Shown piece after piece: positions 15,768-24,876 of a DNA stretch of 64,000 nt (within the stretch, counting starts at the first letter, position 1; the number at the start of each line of letters is the position of its first letter). Origin of the DNA: Nitrospirota bacterium (GTDB taxonomy: Bacteria; JACPQY01); assembly GCA_016190245.1 (NCBI GenBank), contig JACPQY010000024.1:1-64000 (forward strand), given 5' to 3'. Below the pieces are notes generated by a model that was given only the letters and a program-made list of their open reading frames with translations, was not told where the DNA came from and made no database searches. The translations under genes were made by a program, and so were the position numbers.

Positions 15768-18587
15768 CTATTGCACGAGCTTGGCGCACCGGCCGCACAG
15801 CCCACCGCCGGGAGGCACTTCTTCCCGCCACCTCCAGCAGCGCGGGCACTTCCCCCCACTCACCGTTCCAACCTTCGCTGCCAGGCCGCGGACGTGCTCT
15901 TCGCCTCGGTAGAGATCCGGACCATCAGCGATCTGATCGCGAACGCGGGCGGACCCGACGATCAGCACTTCCGCCAGGACCTCATCTCCAAAACCCGCAA
16001 GCACGGCCCCGTAGGGTTCGGGCACTCGAAGTTCCACTGACGCTTCGAGCGAGCTTCCGATAATCTTGGCGGCTCGCTTGGCCTCGAGCGCCTTCATCAC
16101 CTCGCGACGCACCGCCAGCACGCGGTCCCAGCGTTCGGCCAGGGCTTCATCCCGAAATCGCCGGAGGTCGTCGCCCGGCGGCGAGAGAAACACGCTTTCG
16201 GGCTTGCCGGCCCACAGGGGGAGCTGGCCCCAAACCTCTTCGGCCAGAAACGAAAGGATCGGCGCCATCGTCCGCGTGAGAGAACCTCCGATGTGGAACA
16301 GGGCCGTCTGCGCCGCACGGCGGGTGGCCGACTCCGCCGCCTCGCAATAGAGCCGATCCTTCAGGGGGTCCATATAGAGCGCGGAGAGATCCACGACACA
16401 CGCATTGTGCAGCGCATGGAAGACGGTGTGAAACGAAAAACGATCATAGGCCTCCTTTGCCTCCGCCTCAAGGACCGCCATCCGGTGGAGCGCCCAGCGA
16501 TCCGTCTCCTGCAGAAACGCCTCCCACTTCCCGGCTTCCTCCGGCTTGAAGTCGTACAGGTTCCCCAGAATGAACTTACACGTGTTCCGAATCCGGCGGT
16601 AGGCATCCGCCAAGCGATCGAGGATCTCCTTCGACACCCGCACGTCCTCCGAATAGTCTTCCGAGGCCGCCCAGAGGCGGATGATCTCGGCGCCGTAGCG
16701 GTCCATCACCTCCGAGGGCGCGATCACGTTGCCCGCCGACTTGCTCATCTTCTTCCCTTCGCCGTCCACCACGAAACCATGCGTCAGGACGGACCGATAG
16801 GGCGCTTGATCCCGCGTGGCAACCGACAGGAGCAGCGAGCTGTGAAACCAACCGCGATGTTGGTCGCTCCCTTCGAGGTATAGGTCAGCCGGATACGCGA
16901 GCGCGGGGTCGGACTCAAGAACGGCGGTATAGCTCAGTCCCGAATCCACCCAGACGTCGAGAATGTCGTTCACTCTTTCAAGGGTGCTCTTCCTCCCGCA
17001 GTCGGGGCAGACCGGCGATCCCCCCAGCCAGTGCTCGACCGGTTGATCCCACCACGCCTCGACACCGCGAGCCTCCACCTCATCGGCCACTTTTCGCGCA
17101 AGCTCTGCGGAGAGGACGTGCGCTGGGCACTCGCGGCACACCCACGCGACGATGGGAACGCCCCACCGGCGCTGACGAGAGAGACACCAGTCCGGCCTGG
17201 TCTGTACCATGTTCCCGATCCGGTCCTGACCCCAAACCGGGATCCAGTACACGTTCTCTCGGATCCACTTGACCGCTTTCTTTCGAAGCTCCCGATGCTC
17301 CAGGCTCATGAACCACTGCTGTGTGGCGCGGAAGATCACGGGATTGTGGCAGCGCCAGCAGTGGGGGTAGGAATGACTGACTCGACCTTCCCCCACCAGA
17401 ATCCCCCGCTCCCTCAGGTCCGCAATGATAGCCGGATTGGCCTCGTAGACTTGCCGCCCGGCAAACCTCGAGACGTCCGCGGTGAACCTGCCCTGCCCAT
17501 CCACAGGCGAGTACACATCCAGCTTGTGCTGAATGCCAATGTGGTAATCCTCCTCACCATGACCGGGGGCGATGTGTACGATCCCCGTCCCCTCCTCCAT
17601 GCTCACGTCTTCGCCGAGCACGAAGCGGGACACGCCATCTCCCACGGAGCAAGGAAACGGGGGCCCGAAATGGGCGCCGCGGAGATCCTCGTGCGGAACC
17701 TCTCGCACAACTTCGAGTGCGGTCGGATTCGCGACCGACCGCAGCGCCTCGACGCGCGACTTGGCCAGGATCCAATGCTCCCCCGTTGAGCCCGCTCGAA
17801 CCAACACGTAGGGATGCCGGGGATGGAAGCAGAGCGCTTGGTTCGCGGGGAGCGTCCACGGCGTCGTCGTCCAGATCACGGCGAACGTCTTCTCCGGCCA
17901 CTGCGTTTTCCTGGCCGGATCCGTTTGCACCACGGGAAACTTCACGTAGATGGAGGGCGAGACTTTGTCCGCGTATTCGACCTCCGCGTCCGCCAGGGCC
18001 GTGCGGCAGGAGATGCACCAGTAGACCGGCTTGTTCCGGCGCACGATGAACTCCTTCTCCACCAGCGCGGCGAACTCGCGGATGATTCGCGCCTCGTAGC
18101 GCCGGTCCATCGTCTCGTAGGGTCGGTCCCATAGCCCGAACACGCCGAGCCGCTTGAACTCGCTCCGTTGGATCTCGATGTACTTGCGCGCGTACGCCCG
18201 GCAGAGCCGCAGGAATTCTCTCGTGTCCTTCTTGGCGGCCTCACCGTTCTCCTGCTCGACCTGGAGTTCGATGGGGAGACCGTGGCAATCCCAGCCGGGC
18301 ACGAACGGCGCCTGGAAGCCGCTCAGGAACTTGTGTTTCACCACGATATCCTTGAGCACCTTGTTGAGAGCGTGGCCCATGTGGAGGTGACCGTTCGCGT
18401 AGGGCGGGCCGTCGTGAAGGATGAAACGGGGCCGCCCTTGAGCAGCCTGGACCATCTTCTCGTACACGCGCCCTTCTTCCCATCCGCGCAGGAGAGCGGG
18501 CTCTCGCTCTCGAAGGTTCGCCTTCATGGGGAACTCTGTGCGCGGCAGGTTCAGGGTTGCCTTGTAGTCGGTCTTCTCGCTGCTCAT
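15768..18587 (-). CDS. ileS: Isoleucyl-tRNA synthetase
   Basis: IleS charges tRNA-Ile. The 939-residue class I enzyme has the HIGH-like motif in PPYANGHLHMGHAL (about residue 63), an editing insertion, KMSKS in GKKMSKSAGNVI (about 614) and a C-terminal zinc site made of CPRC and CGRC. The frame extends to TTG 18599, but ATG 18587 is chosen because GGGTAGGG lies just before it. A small zinc-ribbon gene precedes it by 33 bases. No T-box leader is visible. Confidence 0.97.
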   Translation of the reverse strand: MSSEKTDYKATLNLPRTEFPMKANLREREPALLRGWEEGRVYEKMVQAAQGRPRFILHDGPPYANGHLHMGHALNKVLKDIVVKHKFLSGFQAPFVPGWDCHGLPIELQVEQENGEAAKKDTREFLRLCRAYARKYIEIQRSEFKRLGVFGLWDRPYETMDRRYEARIIREFAALVEKEFIVRRNKPVYWCISCRTALADAEVEYADKVSPSIYVKFPVVQTDPARKTQWPEKTFAVIWTTTPWTLPANQALCFHPRHPYVLVRAGSTGEHWILAKSRVEALRSVANPTALEVVREVPHEDLRGAHFGPPFPCSVGDGVSRFVLGEDVSMEEGTGIVHIAPGHGEEDYHIGIQHKLDVYSPVDGQGRFTADVSRFAGRQVYEANPAIIADLRERGILVGEGRVSHSYPHCWRCHNPVIFRATQQWFMSLEHRELRKKAVKWIRENVYWIPVWGQDRIGNMVQTRPDWCLSRQRRWGVPIVAWVCRECPAHVLSAELARKVADEVEARGVEAWWDQPVEHWLGGSPVCPDCGRKSTLERVNDILDVWVDSGLSYTAVLESDPALAYPADLYLEGSDQHRGWFHSSLLLSVATRDQAPYRSVLTHGFVVDGEGKKMSKSAGNVIAPSEVMDRYGAEIIRLWAASEDYSEDVRVSKEILDRLADAYRRIRNTCKFILGNLYDFKPEEAGKWEAFLQETDRWALHRMAVLEAEAKEAYDRFSFHTVFHALHNACVVDLSALYMDPLKDRLYCEAAESATRRAAQTALFHIGGSLTRTMAPILSFLAEEVWGQLPLWAGKPESVFLSPPGDDLRRFRDEALAERWDRVLAVRREVMKALEAKRAAKIIGSSLEASVELRVPEPYGAVLAGFGDEVLAEVLIVGSARVRDQIADGPDLYRGEEHVRGLAAKVGTVSGGKCPRCWRWREEVPPGGGLCGRCAKLVQ

Positions 18588-18620
18588 GGCCCTACCCAAA
18601 CCGACAAGCGTTCATCGCGC

Positions 18621-18905
18621 CTACATGTCCTTGAACAGCTTCCGGGCATCTTCGGGGATGCCCGCCGACCCCTTTCCGCCCCGCCGCCCTTGTGCAAGCC
18701 GGAAAAAGTCGCAGAGGTTGGCCCTGTCTTTGAAAAGGACGGGCTCCGCGGACGGTTCAGCGCATTCATGGGGCGCGTGCGCGTCATAGTAGGAGCAGTT
18801 GTAGCACACGCGGATGTAGGCGGAGCACTTCTCGCACACGTCGTTCCGGGTGATTCTCCCTTCCGCGACCAGCACCGCACCGCACTTGAAACAGGAGCCA
18901 TTCAT
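18621..18905 (-). CDS. Small multi-cysteine zinc-ribbon-like protein
   Basis: The 94-residue protein has four cysteine clusters: CFKC (residues 5-8), CEKC, CYNC and a lone cysteine in HECAEP, followed by KDRANLCDFFRLAQ. The pattern resembles a conserved family of small proteins in Geobacter-like bacteria, with a zinc ribbon and a 'KDRANFCDFF' tail. Function is unknown; rubredoxin-like or translation-linked roles are possible given its place 33 bases before ileS. The start ATG 18905 is the only one that includes the first cysteine pair. Confidence 0.75.
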   Translation of the reverse strand: MNGSCFKCGAVLVAEGRITRNDVCEKCSAYIRVCYNCSYYDAHAPHECAEPSAEPVLFKDRANLCDFFRLAQGRRGGKGSAGIPEDARKLFKDM

Positions 18906-18994
18906 GGACCGGATTCTACGTGGATGGCGCGCGTTTTCAATCCAGGCCCGCCGCCGCGCGTCTCAGACATCCCCCCTTCCCCCCCGGGGGCGGG

Positions 18995-20332
18995 TCAGCC
19001 GTGCAGGAGCGATTCGACTTTTCGGGCGACTTCCGCCAGAGCGAACAGGACGACCGTATCCCCCGGCAGCAGCCGTTCGGCTCCAGTCGGGACGATCATG
19101 TCGTCGCCCCGGATCACCGCGCCCACCAGGCTCCCCTTGGGAAAACGGATGTCCGAGAGGCGCTTATCCGCGACCGGGGACTGGGCCGCGATCTGCGCCT
19201 CGAAGACCTCCGCCTCGCCTTCCGCCAAGGTCGTGATGTGGGTTACGTGACCCTTCAGAATGTACTGGAAAATGCGGTCGGCCGTGAGCATCGCAGGCGT
19301 AAAGGCCGAATCGATGCCCAGCCGCTCGCCCAGGGCGGCAGTTTCGACCGAGCGCATCACGGTCATGACCCGCGCCACGCCGAATTGCTTGGCGAGAAGG
19401 GCGGACATCAGGGAAATCTCGTCGCGCGAGGTGCAGGTGATGACCACGTCCATCGTACCGATTCTCTCTTCCTTGAGCAGATCGGGATCGAGCCCGTCAC
19501 CATGGATGACCTCTGTCTTCTTGACCCGCTCGAGCACGGACTCGCACTTGCTTCGCTGAAGCTCGATAAGCCTCACGTCCATTCCCAACGCCTCGAGCCC
19601 GAGGGCCAAGCCCACACCGATGGTCCCGCCACCGACGATCGCCACGCGCTTGGAGGCGTCGGTCTTGAAACCCATCACCTTCTCCAGTTCTCCCATGCGC
19701 CCTGGTGTGGAAATCACAAAGATCTGGTCGCCCGCCCGGATATGGTCGGACCCCGTGGGGATGAAGCACTTGCCGTTGCGCGTCACCATGGCCACCAGGC
19801 TCTGCCTGAGCGCAGCGACCTCCTGGAGGGGCTTGCCCAGCCAGGGCGGCCCCTCGGGCACCTTGAAGCGACGGATGGTGACCCGGCCTCGCGCAAAATT
19901 CTCCACGGCGAGGGCCACTGGGTCGCGGATAATTCGCAGCACCTCGGTGACCACCAGGGTGGCCGGCGTCACGAGCAGATCGACACCCATCGCGTCCCGG
20001 TAGACGTTGCGGCGCAGGAGGAGACGATCGGTCCTCCGGATCACCGCGACGGCCTTCTTGGCGCCCAAGTGCTTTCCGTTGAAGCAGGCAACGAGGTTCG
20101 TTTCGTCGAGGTTCGTCACCGCCAGCAGGAGATCCGCCTCCGCCGCCCCCGCCTGTTGTAGGATCTTGGGGGAGGCCGCGTGCCCGCGCACGATGCGCAC
20201 GTCCGCCTCGGCCGCCACGCGGCGGGTGCGCTCCTCATCCGAGTCGACCCCGCTGATGTTGTGACCCTCGGCGTACAGCTTCCGCGTGAGGTGTAGCCCC
20301 GCTTCGCCCAGCCCGGTGATGATGATATTCAT
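18995..20332 (-). CDS. trkA: Trk-type potassium uptake regulator TrkA
   Basis: TrkA is the cytoplasmic NAD-binding subunit that gates TrkH/TrkG potassium channels. The 445-residue protein has two RCK_N/RCK_C halves: the first Rossmann fold starts IIITGLGEAGLHL with the acidic D in SGVDSDEERT, and the second starts VAIVGGGTIGVGLAL near residue 225. Each half ends in an RCK_C domain (about 145-220 and 370-445). No TrkH channel gene is in the window. The 220-base gap upstream holds two copies of a dispersed repeat. Confidence 0.95.
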   Translation of the reverse strand: MNIIITGLGEAGLHLTRKLYAEGHNISGVDSDEERTRRVAAEADVRIVRGHAASPKILQQAGAAEADLLLAVTNLDETNLVACFNGKHLGAKKAVAVIRRTDRLLLRRNVYRDAMGVDLLVTPATLVVTEVLRIIRDPVALAVENFARGRVTIRRFKVPEGPPWLGKPLQEVAALRQSLVAMVTRNGKCFIPTGSDHIRAGDQIFVISTPGRMGELEKVMGFKTDASKRVAIVGGGTIGVGLALGLEALGMDVRLIELQRSKCESVLERVKKTEVIHGDGLDPDLLKEERIGTMDVVITCTSRDEISLMSALLAKQFGVARVMTVMRSVETAALGERLGIDSAFTPAMLTADRIFQYILKGHVTHITTLAEGEAEVFEAQIAAQSPVADKRLSDIRFPKGSLVGAVIRGDDMIVPTGAERLLPGDTVVLFALAEVARKVESLLHG

Positions 20333-20428
20333 GGAGCCACGCTCGAGTTCAAGCTCCGAATCTTACGCCTCCTCAATGTGAGAGTGAAACCCAATCAGGA
20401 TGCCTCAGGGCAGCAGACCCGTCCCGAT

Positions 20429-20529
20429 GGAGATGGCTTCGTCACCGAGCCTCCCCGCAATGACAAACGAGTGTGTCACTGCGATCCGCCAGTCCGCCGT
20501 GGCGGACCAGCGGGCGGAGAGGCCATCTC
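20429..20529. repeat. Two copies of a GTCATTGCG...GAAGCAATCTC-type repeat
   Basis: On the minus strand, 20429-20465 reads TGTCATTGCGGGGAGG through GACGAAGCCATCTCC. On the plus strand, 20475-20529 reads GTCACTGCGATCCGCC through GGAGAGGCCATCTC, with a central palindromic insert at 20491-20510 (TCCGCCGTGGCGGA core). Relatives lie at 27619-27664 and 49063-49096. The repeat resembles one common in many environmental genomes. It occupies most of the gap between trkA and the exporter. Confidence 0.65.
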
Positions 20530-20551
20530 GTGGCTCAAGCTTTTCCAGCCC

Positions 20552-22411
20552 TCAGCAAAGCCGCCCCACCCGCCGCGCGAACTCGTCGGCGGTGAGATGC
20601 CCCACCAGACGCCCCTGGCTCATGAGCCACACGTGGTCGGAGTCCGCGATGGTGCTTACGCGGTGAGCAATGACCAGGGACGTGCGCCCGCGGAGAACTT
20701 CCGCCAGAAGCTTCCGGAGGGCCGCCTCGAGCAGGGCGTCAACGTAGGATGTGGCCTCGTCGAGAACGACGATCTCAGGATCGTGGCGGAGGAGGCGGAG
20801 GAGCGAGACGACCTGACGCTCGCCCATCGAGAGGTTGAGGCCCCCGCTGCGAATCGGACGTCGGATCTTTTCGAGGAGTTCCCCCAAGCCCGCGCGCTCC
20901 AGCGCCTCCCAATAGCCCTCGCCACCGTTTCCGTCCCCGCCGAGCGAGGCCTCGAGCGGCCCGGAAAAGAGGAAAGGATCCTGTGAGACCAGACCGACCC
21001 TCCGGCGCAGCTCCCTGCGATCCATTTCACGGACGTCCGCGCCGTTGAGGAGGATTCGGCCCGCGCGAGGCTCGTAGAATCTCACCGCGAGATGGGCGAC
21101 CGTTGTCTTGCCCGATCCCGTGGTCCCCACCAAGGCATTCCGGAGACCGGGCATGAGGGCGAAGCTGACGTCCGTTAGCACCTCGCGACGCCCGTCGTAG
21201 CTGAAAGAGACGTGATCGAACTGGAGGAGGGCGGGTGCATGCCGTTCCGAAGGTGCGGGCGCCTGGGCTCGGAACTCCTCACCCTCGCCCTCCCCGCCAT
21301 TCCGCCGCGGCGGACCAGCCGATCGGCGGGCTGGTCCTCTGCGAGGAGAGGGAATGCCGGCCGCCGGGACGGCCGCAGCCCGTTCAGGCGCCGCCGCATC
21401 CTCCGTGGGCTCCGAGAGGACGGTCCACACGCGCTCCGCCGAGCTCATCGAGGATTGGAGCAGGTTGTACTTCTCCACGATGTCCCGGATCGGCACGGCC
21501 ACGTTCTGGCTGTACGTCAGGAAGGCCACCAGCACGCCAAAGGTGAGATCGCCCCTGAGATGCATGGCGCCGCCGTAGAACAACACCAAACTGATGCCCA
21601 GCGCCGAAAGCACTGCCACAACGGGGTGAAAAAGGCCGAACATCCGCGTGGACTTCATCAACTCGTCATAGTAGTCGTCCGTGATGCGATCGAACCTCCG
21701 TGCCGTCTTCTCCTCCGTTCCGTAAAGCTTGAGGGTGGCCACGGCCGTGGGATGGAGCCGCTCGGCGAGAAAGCCGTTGATGGCGGCAAGCTTGCGGCGG
21801 ACCTCACGGTAGATCCCCTTCATCCTGCGGCTGAAGGCGATGGCCGCGCCCGCCATCAGTGGAAGCGCCGCGCAAAACACGAGCGCCAGCTCGGCATTGA
21901 GAATCGCCATGAAGACCAGGATGCCGGCGATGACGCACAGGTCGCCCACGATGACGACGAGTCCGGACGAGAAGAGATCCGCCATGGCGTTCACGTCGTT
22001 GCTCAGTCTCGTCACCACGCGTCCCGCGGGATTCCGGTCGAAATAGGCGGCCGGGAGCTCTTGGACATGTCCGAACAGTCGCAGCCGCAGGTCGTACATG
22101 ACGTGCTGGCCGAGGGCTTGCAGGAGGTACCGGTACCCGGCCTGGACCACGGTCCGGACCCCTTCGAAAACCAGCATGCAGACGCCGAACAGCAGCACAA
22201 CCCGGGGTCTGCCGGGGAGAATCCCTTCGTCGATCGCGCGAGCCAGGAGATAGGGAACCGACGCCGAGAGTCCCATCCCCAGAACCACGAGGGCCATGCC
22301 ACCGAGAAACAGCCGCGGATACGCACGCACGAACGGCGCAAGGCCGCGCAGCAGGCCTGCGTAGTCCGTCCTCCCTTTGACGGTGTCCTCGAAGGCGTAC
22401 TCGCCGGTCAT
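20552..22411 (-). CDS. ABC exporter half-transporter, catalytic-site subunit
   Basis: This type I ABC exporter has six membrane helices followed by an ATPase domain. Walker A is GTTGSGKTT, Walker B ends in the catalytic glutamate (EIVVLDEATS) and the switch histidine is in IAHRVSTI. The signature motif, however, is LSMGERQ instead of LSGGQ. Together with the neighbour's defects this marks a heterodimer. The linker before the ATPase (about 325-375) is long, basic and low-complexity, and includes a TCCGCCGCGGCGGA palindrome at 21302-21315. ATG 22411 is chosen because it overlaps the previous gene's stop by ATGA; about 619 residues result. Exported substrate unknown; multidrug or lipid are usual. 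Confidence 0.9.
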   Translation of the reverse strand: MTGEYAFEDTVKGRTDYAGLLRGLAPFVRAYPRLFLGGMALVVLGMGLSASVPYLLARAIDEGILPGRPRVVLLFGVCMLVFEGVRTVVQAGYRYLLQALGQHVMYDLRLRLFGHVQELPAAYFDRNPAGRVVTRLSNDVNAMADLFSSGLVVIVGDLCVIAGILVFMAILNAELALVFCAALPLMAGAAIAFSRRMKGIYREVRRKLAAINGFLAERLHPTAVATLKLYGTEEKTARRFDRITDDYYDELMKSTRMFGLFHPVVAVLSALGISLVLFYGGAMHLRGDLTFGVLVAFLTYSQNVAVPIRDIVEKYNLLQSSMSSAERVWTVLSEPTEDAAAPERAAAVPAAGIPSPRRGPARRSAGPPRRNGGEGEGEEFRAQAPAPSERHAPALLQFDHVSFSYDGRREVLTDVSFALMPGLRNALVGTTGSGKTTVAHLAVRFYEPRAGRILLNGADVREMDRRELRRRVGLVSQDPFLFSGPLEASLGGDGNGGEGYWEALERAGLGELLEKIRRPIRSGGLNLSMGERQVVSLLRLLRHDPEIVVLDEATSYVDALLEAALRKLLAEVLRGRTSLVIAHRVSTIADSDHVWLMSQGRLVGHLTADEFARRVGRLC

Positions 22412-24183
22412 GAAGCGGCTCCCGCGGGCACACCTTCCGGCGCACCCGATTCCACCGACGTGAGCCATTCCTGTTCACGGTACAGTCTGGCATATAGACC
22501 ACCCCGCTCGAGGAGTTCCTCGTGGCGGCCTTGCTCAACCAACCGCCCCTGGTCCATCACGAGGATGCGATCGGCCCACCGGACGGACACGAGGCGGTGC
22601 GTGATGAGCAGAATCAAGCCGTATTGGTGCAGCCCCCGAATGGCCTCCGCGATCCGGTTCTCGGTGGCGTGATCCACGGCGGAGAAGGGATCGTCCAGCA
22701 CCAGGATGGGCGCCGGCTTGGCCAGCGCGCGCGCAATGGCGACACGCTTGCGCTGACCTCCCGAGAGGTTCACACCCCGTTCCCCGAGCACCGCCTCGTA
22801 TTGGCCGGGAAGAGCCTCTATCTCGTCATGCACCGCCGCCGCCTCCGCCAGGGCGCGAAGATCGATTCCCAGAGCCCCCCCCCCGGAACCGTCCGCGCCG
22901 AGCAGAATGTTCTCGCGGATGGTCTCCGCGAAGATGTTCGGCTCCTGAGGCACAACCGCCGCGCAGCGTCGTAGCGCACCGAGGGGTAGGTCCCTCACGT
23001 CGCGGCCGTCCACGAACACCGTTCCCGCGGGGGGGTCGTACAACCGAGTCAACACGTGGACGAGCGTGGACTTCCCCGCGCCGATCGGCCCGACCACCGC
23101 CACCCTCATCGGCGATCGCAGCTCCAGAGAGAGGTCGCTGATCGCGGGCCGGTTCGACCCGGGGTAAGTGAAACTCAGGCGCCGGATTTCGACCGAGCGC
23201 CCCGTCACATCCTCCACCCCGTCCGATGCCGCCGCCTCCGAAGGCCGGGCCATGATCTCGTCCACGCGCTTCTGGGAGGCGGACGCCTCTTTGAACATGG
23301 AGAAGCTCCAACCGAACGCCATCATGGGCCACGTCATCTTGCCCACATAGCTCTTGAGCGCGACGAAGGCGCCCAGCGTGAGGGCGCCCTTCATGACATC
23401 CAGACCGCCGACCATGAGGACGATGGCCGCGCCGATCCCGGCCGCAAACTCAAGGATGGGAGAGAAGTACGCCTCGGTCCGCGCGAGGCTCAGTCCGCGC
23501 CGGCGATACTCATCGCACGCCTCCCGGAACCTCTCCGTCTCCGCCGTGGCCAGGCCGCAGGCCTTCACCACCCTTGCCCCGGCCACGTTTTCGTGGACGC
23601 GTTCGCTAAGCACCGAGAATCCCTCCTGCAAGCGGCCGAACTTCAGGTCGATGATTCGGCCCACGTGATAAACGAAAAAGGGAACGGCAGGGAGAATGGC
23701 GAGACACATCACGGTCACCCGCGGGGAAAGCCCGAACATGAGCACCGGGATCGTGAGGCAGTAGAGCACGGCGTCGAAAAAGATCAGCAACCCGATTCCC
23801 ATGGCCTGCTTGATGGCCTGCACGTCGTTTGAGGCCAGAGCGATGAGGTGCCCGGTGGTCATCTCGTGAAAATCGTGAAGGGGCAGGCGCACCATCTTCC
23901 GGAAGAGGGCCGCTTTCAGCGACCGATCGATCCGATGGGCGCTCCCCTGGAATCGAATCCGCCATTGATACCGGAAGAGACCCTGGGCCCCCACCACGCC
24001 GAGATAGGCGAGCGCGATGCCGCCGATGAGGCGGGCGGGCAACTTGTCCGTGAGGGCATCGATGCCCCACTTCAGGATGAGAGGCGGCAACAGGTCGAGG
24101 AGGTCCACGATGACGAGGGCGACGAGGCCGACGGCGTAGGCCCTTCGGTGCTCGCGGAAATAGGTGGTGAAAGCCTGCCACAT
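22408..24183 (-). CDS. ABC exporter half-transporter, degenerate-site subunit
   Basis: The 591-residue partner of the following gene has six membrane helices and an ATPase domain with Walker A GPIGAGKST and a canonical signature NLSGGQRKRVAIARAL. Its Walker B ends LVLDDPFSAVD, so aspartate replaces the catalytic glutamate. As in heterodimers of the TM287/288 and LmrCD type, its own site should be degenerate while its signature completes the active site of the partner. A C10 run (22875-22884) encodes glycines between Walker A and the signature. It starts at ATG 24183, 38 bases after the M50 gene. Confidence 0.9.
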   Translation of the reverse strand: MWQAFTTYFREHRRAYAVGLVALVIVDLLDLLPPLILKWGIDALTDKLPARLIGGIALAYLGVVGAQGLFRYQWRIRFQGSAHRIDRSLKAALFRKMVRLPLHDFHEMTTGHLIALASNDVQAIKQAMGIGLLIFFDAVLYCLTIPVLMFGLSPRVTVMCLAILPAVPFFVYHVGRIIDLKFGRLQEGFSVLSERVHENVAGARVVKACGLATAETERFREACDEYRRRGLSLARTEAYFSPILEFAAGIGAAIVLMVGGLDVMKGALTLGAFVALKSYVGKMTWPMMAFGWSFSMFKEASASQKRVDEIMARPSEAAASDGVEDVTGRSVEIRRLSFTYPGSNRPAISDLSLELRSPMRVAVVGPIGAGKSTLVHVLTRLYDPPAGTVFVDGRDVRDLPLGALRRCAAVVPQEPNIFAETIRENILLGADGSGGGALGIDLRALAEAAAVHDEIEALPGQYEAVLGERGVNLSGGQRKRVAIARALAKPAPILVLDDPFSAVDHATENRIAEAIRGLHQYGLILLITHRLVSVRWADRILVMDQGRLVEQGRHEELLERGGLYARLYREQEWLTSVESGAPEGVPAGAAS

Positions 24184-24221
24184 GGCTCAGGCGGTGCGGG
24201 GCGGCTCGCCCCGCGAGCGTC

Positions 24222-24875
24222 TCAGAGTCCCACGGCGGCGTGGATGAGGCCCTGGAGCCACATCACGGGTCGATCGAGAAGAAACCCGAAAACGCGGATA
24301 TTGGCCACGTAGCTGATGAAGAAAAGGCCGAACAGGATCATGGGCCCTTGCGCGGCCCATCGTTCATACGCGGGCCGGTAGGTGTACGGCAGGGAGTTCG
24401 CCAGTACGCGCGACCCGTCCAGGGGGGGAATGGGCAGGAGATTGAACACCATGAGGTAGAGGTTGATGAGGATGCTCCCCTGCAGCATCACCATTAGGCC
24501 CGTCTGCAAGTGGCCGGTGCCCCCCTCTCCACTGAAGAACTGAAGCAGCAGCCGGAGACCCACGGCCGAGAGAAACGCGAGCAGCAGATTGGCCGCCGGG
24601 CCGGCGGCGGCGACGAGGATCATGTCCCGCCTTGGATTTCGGAGGTGGGCGGGGTTGACGGGCACCGGCCGCGCCCATCCGAAGTTCAACACGAAGAGCA
24701 GGATCAGCCCCAAAGGATCGATGTGGGCCATGGGGTTGAAGGTCATCCGGCCCGCCAGCCGCGCCGTGCGGTCGCCGCAGCGCTCCGCCACCCACGCATG
24801 GCCCAACTCATGGAGCGTCAGCGCTAGGAGAATAATGGGCAGGAGCAGAAGGGCGCGTCCGAGGTATTCCGCCAT
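24222..24875 (-). CDS. M50-family (site-2-protease-like) membrane peptidase
   Basis: The 217-residue membrane protein has the zinc motif HELGH (residues 22-26) in the first helix and NLLPIPPLDGS, carrying the third-ligand aspartate, near residue 150. It is the short form without a PDZ domain, found widely and mostly uncharacterised; substrates are membrane proteins. The frame is open further upstream in glnD, but ATG 24875 is one base after the glnD stop and begins the first helix (MAEYLGRALLLLP). Confidence 0.9.
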   Translation of the reverse strand: MAEYLGRALLLLPIILLALTLHELGHAWVAERCGDRTARLAGRMTFNPMAHIDPLGLILLFVLNFGWARPVPVNPAHLRNPRRDMILVAAAGPAANLLLAFLSAVGLRLLLQFFSGEGGTGHLQTGLMVMLQGSILINLYLMVFNLLPIPPLDGSRVLANSLPYTYRPAYERWAAQGPMILFGLFFISYVANIRVFGFLLDRPVMWLQGLIHAAVGL

Positions 24876-24876
24876 G

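Noticed and set aside
18587-18620. T-box or other riboswitch before ileS
   Set aside because: The gap to the previous gene is only 33 bases and shows no such structure.
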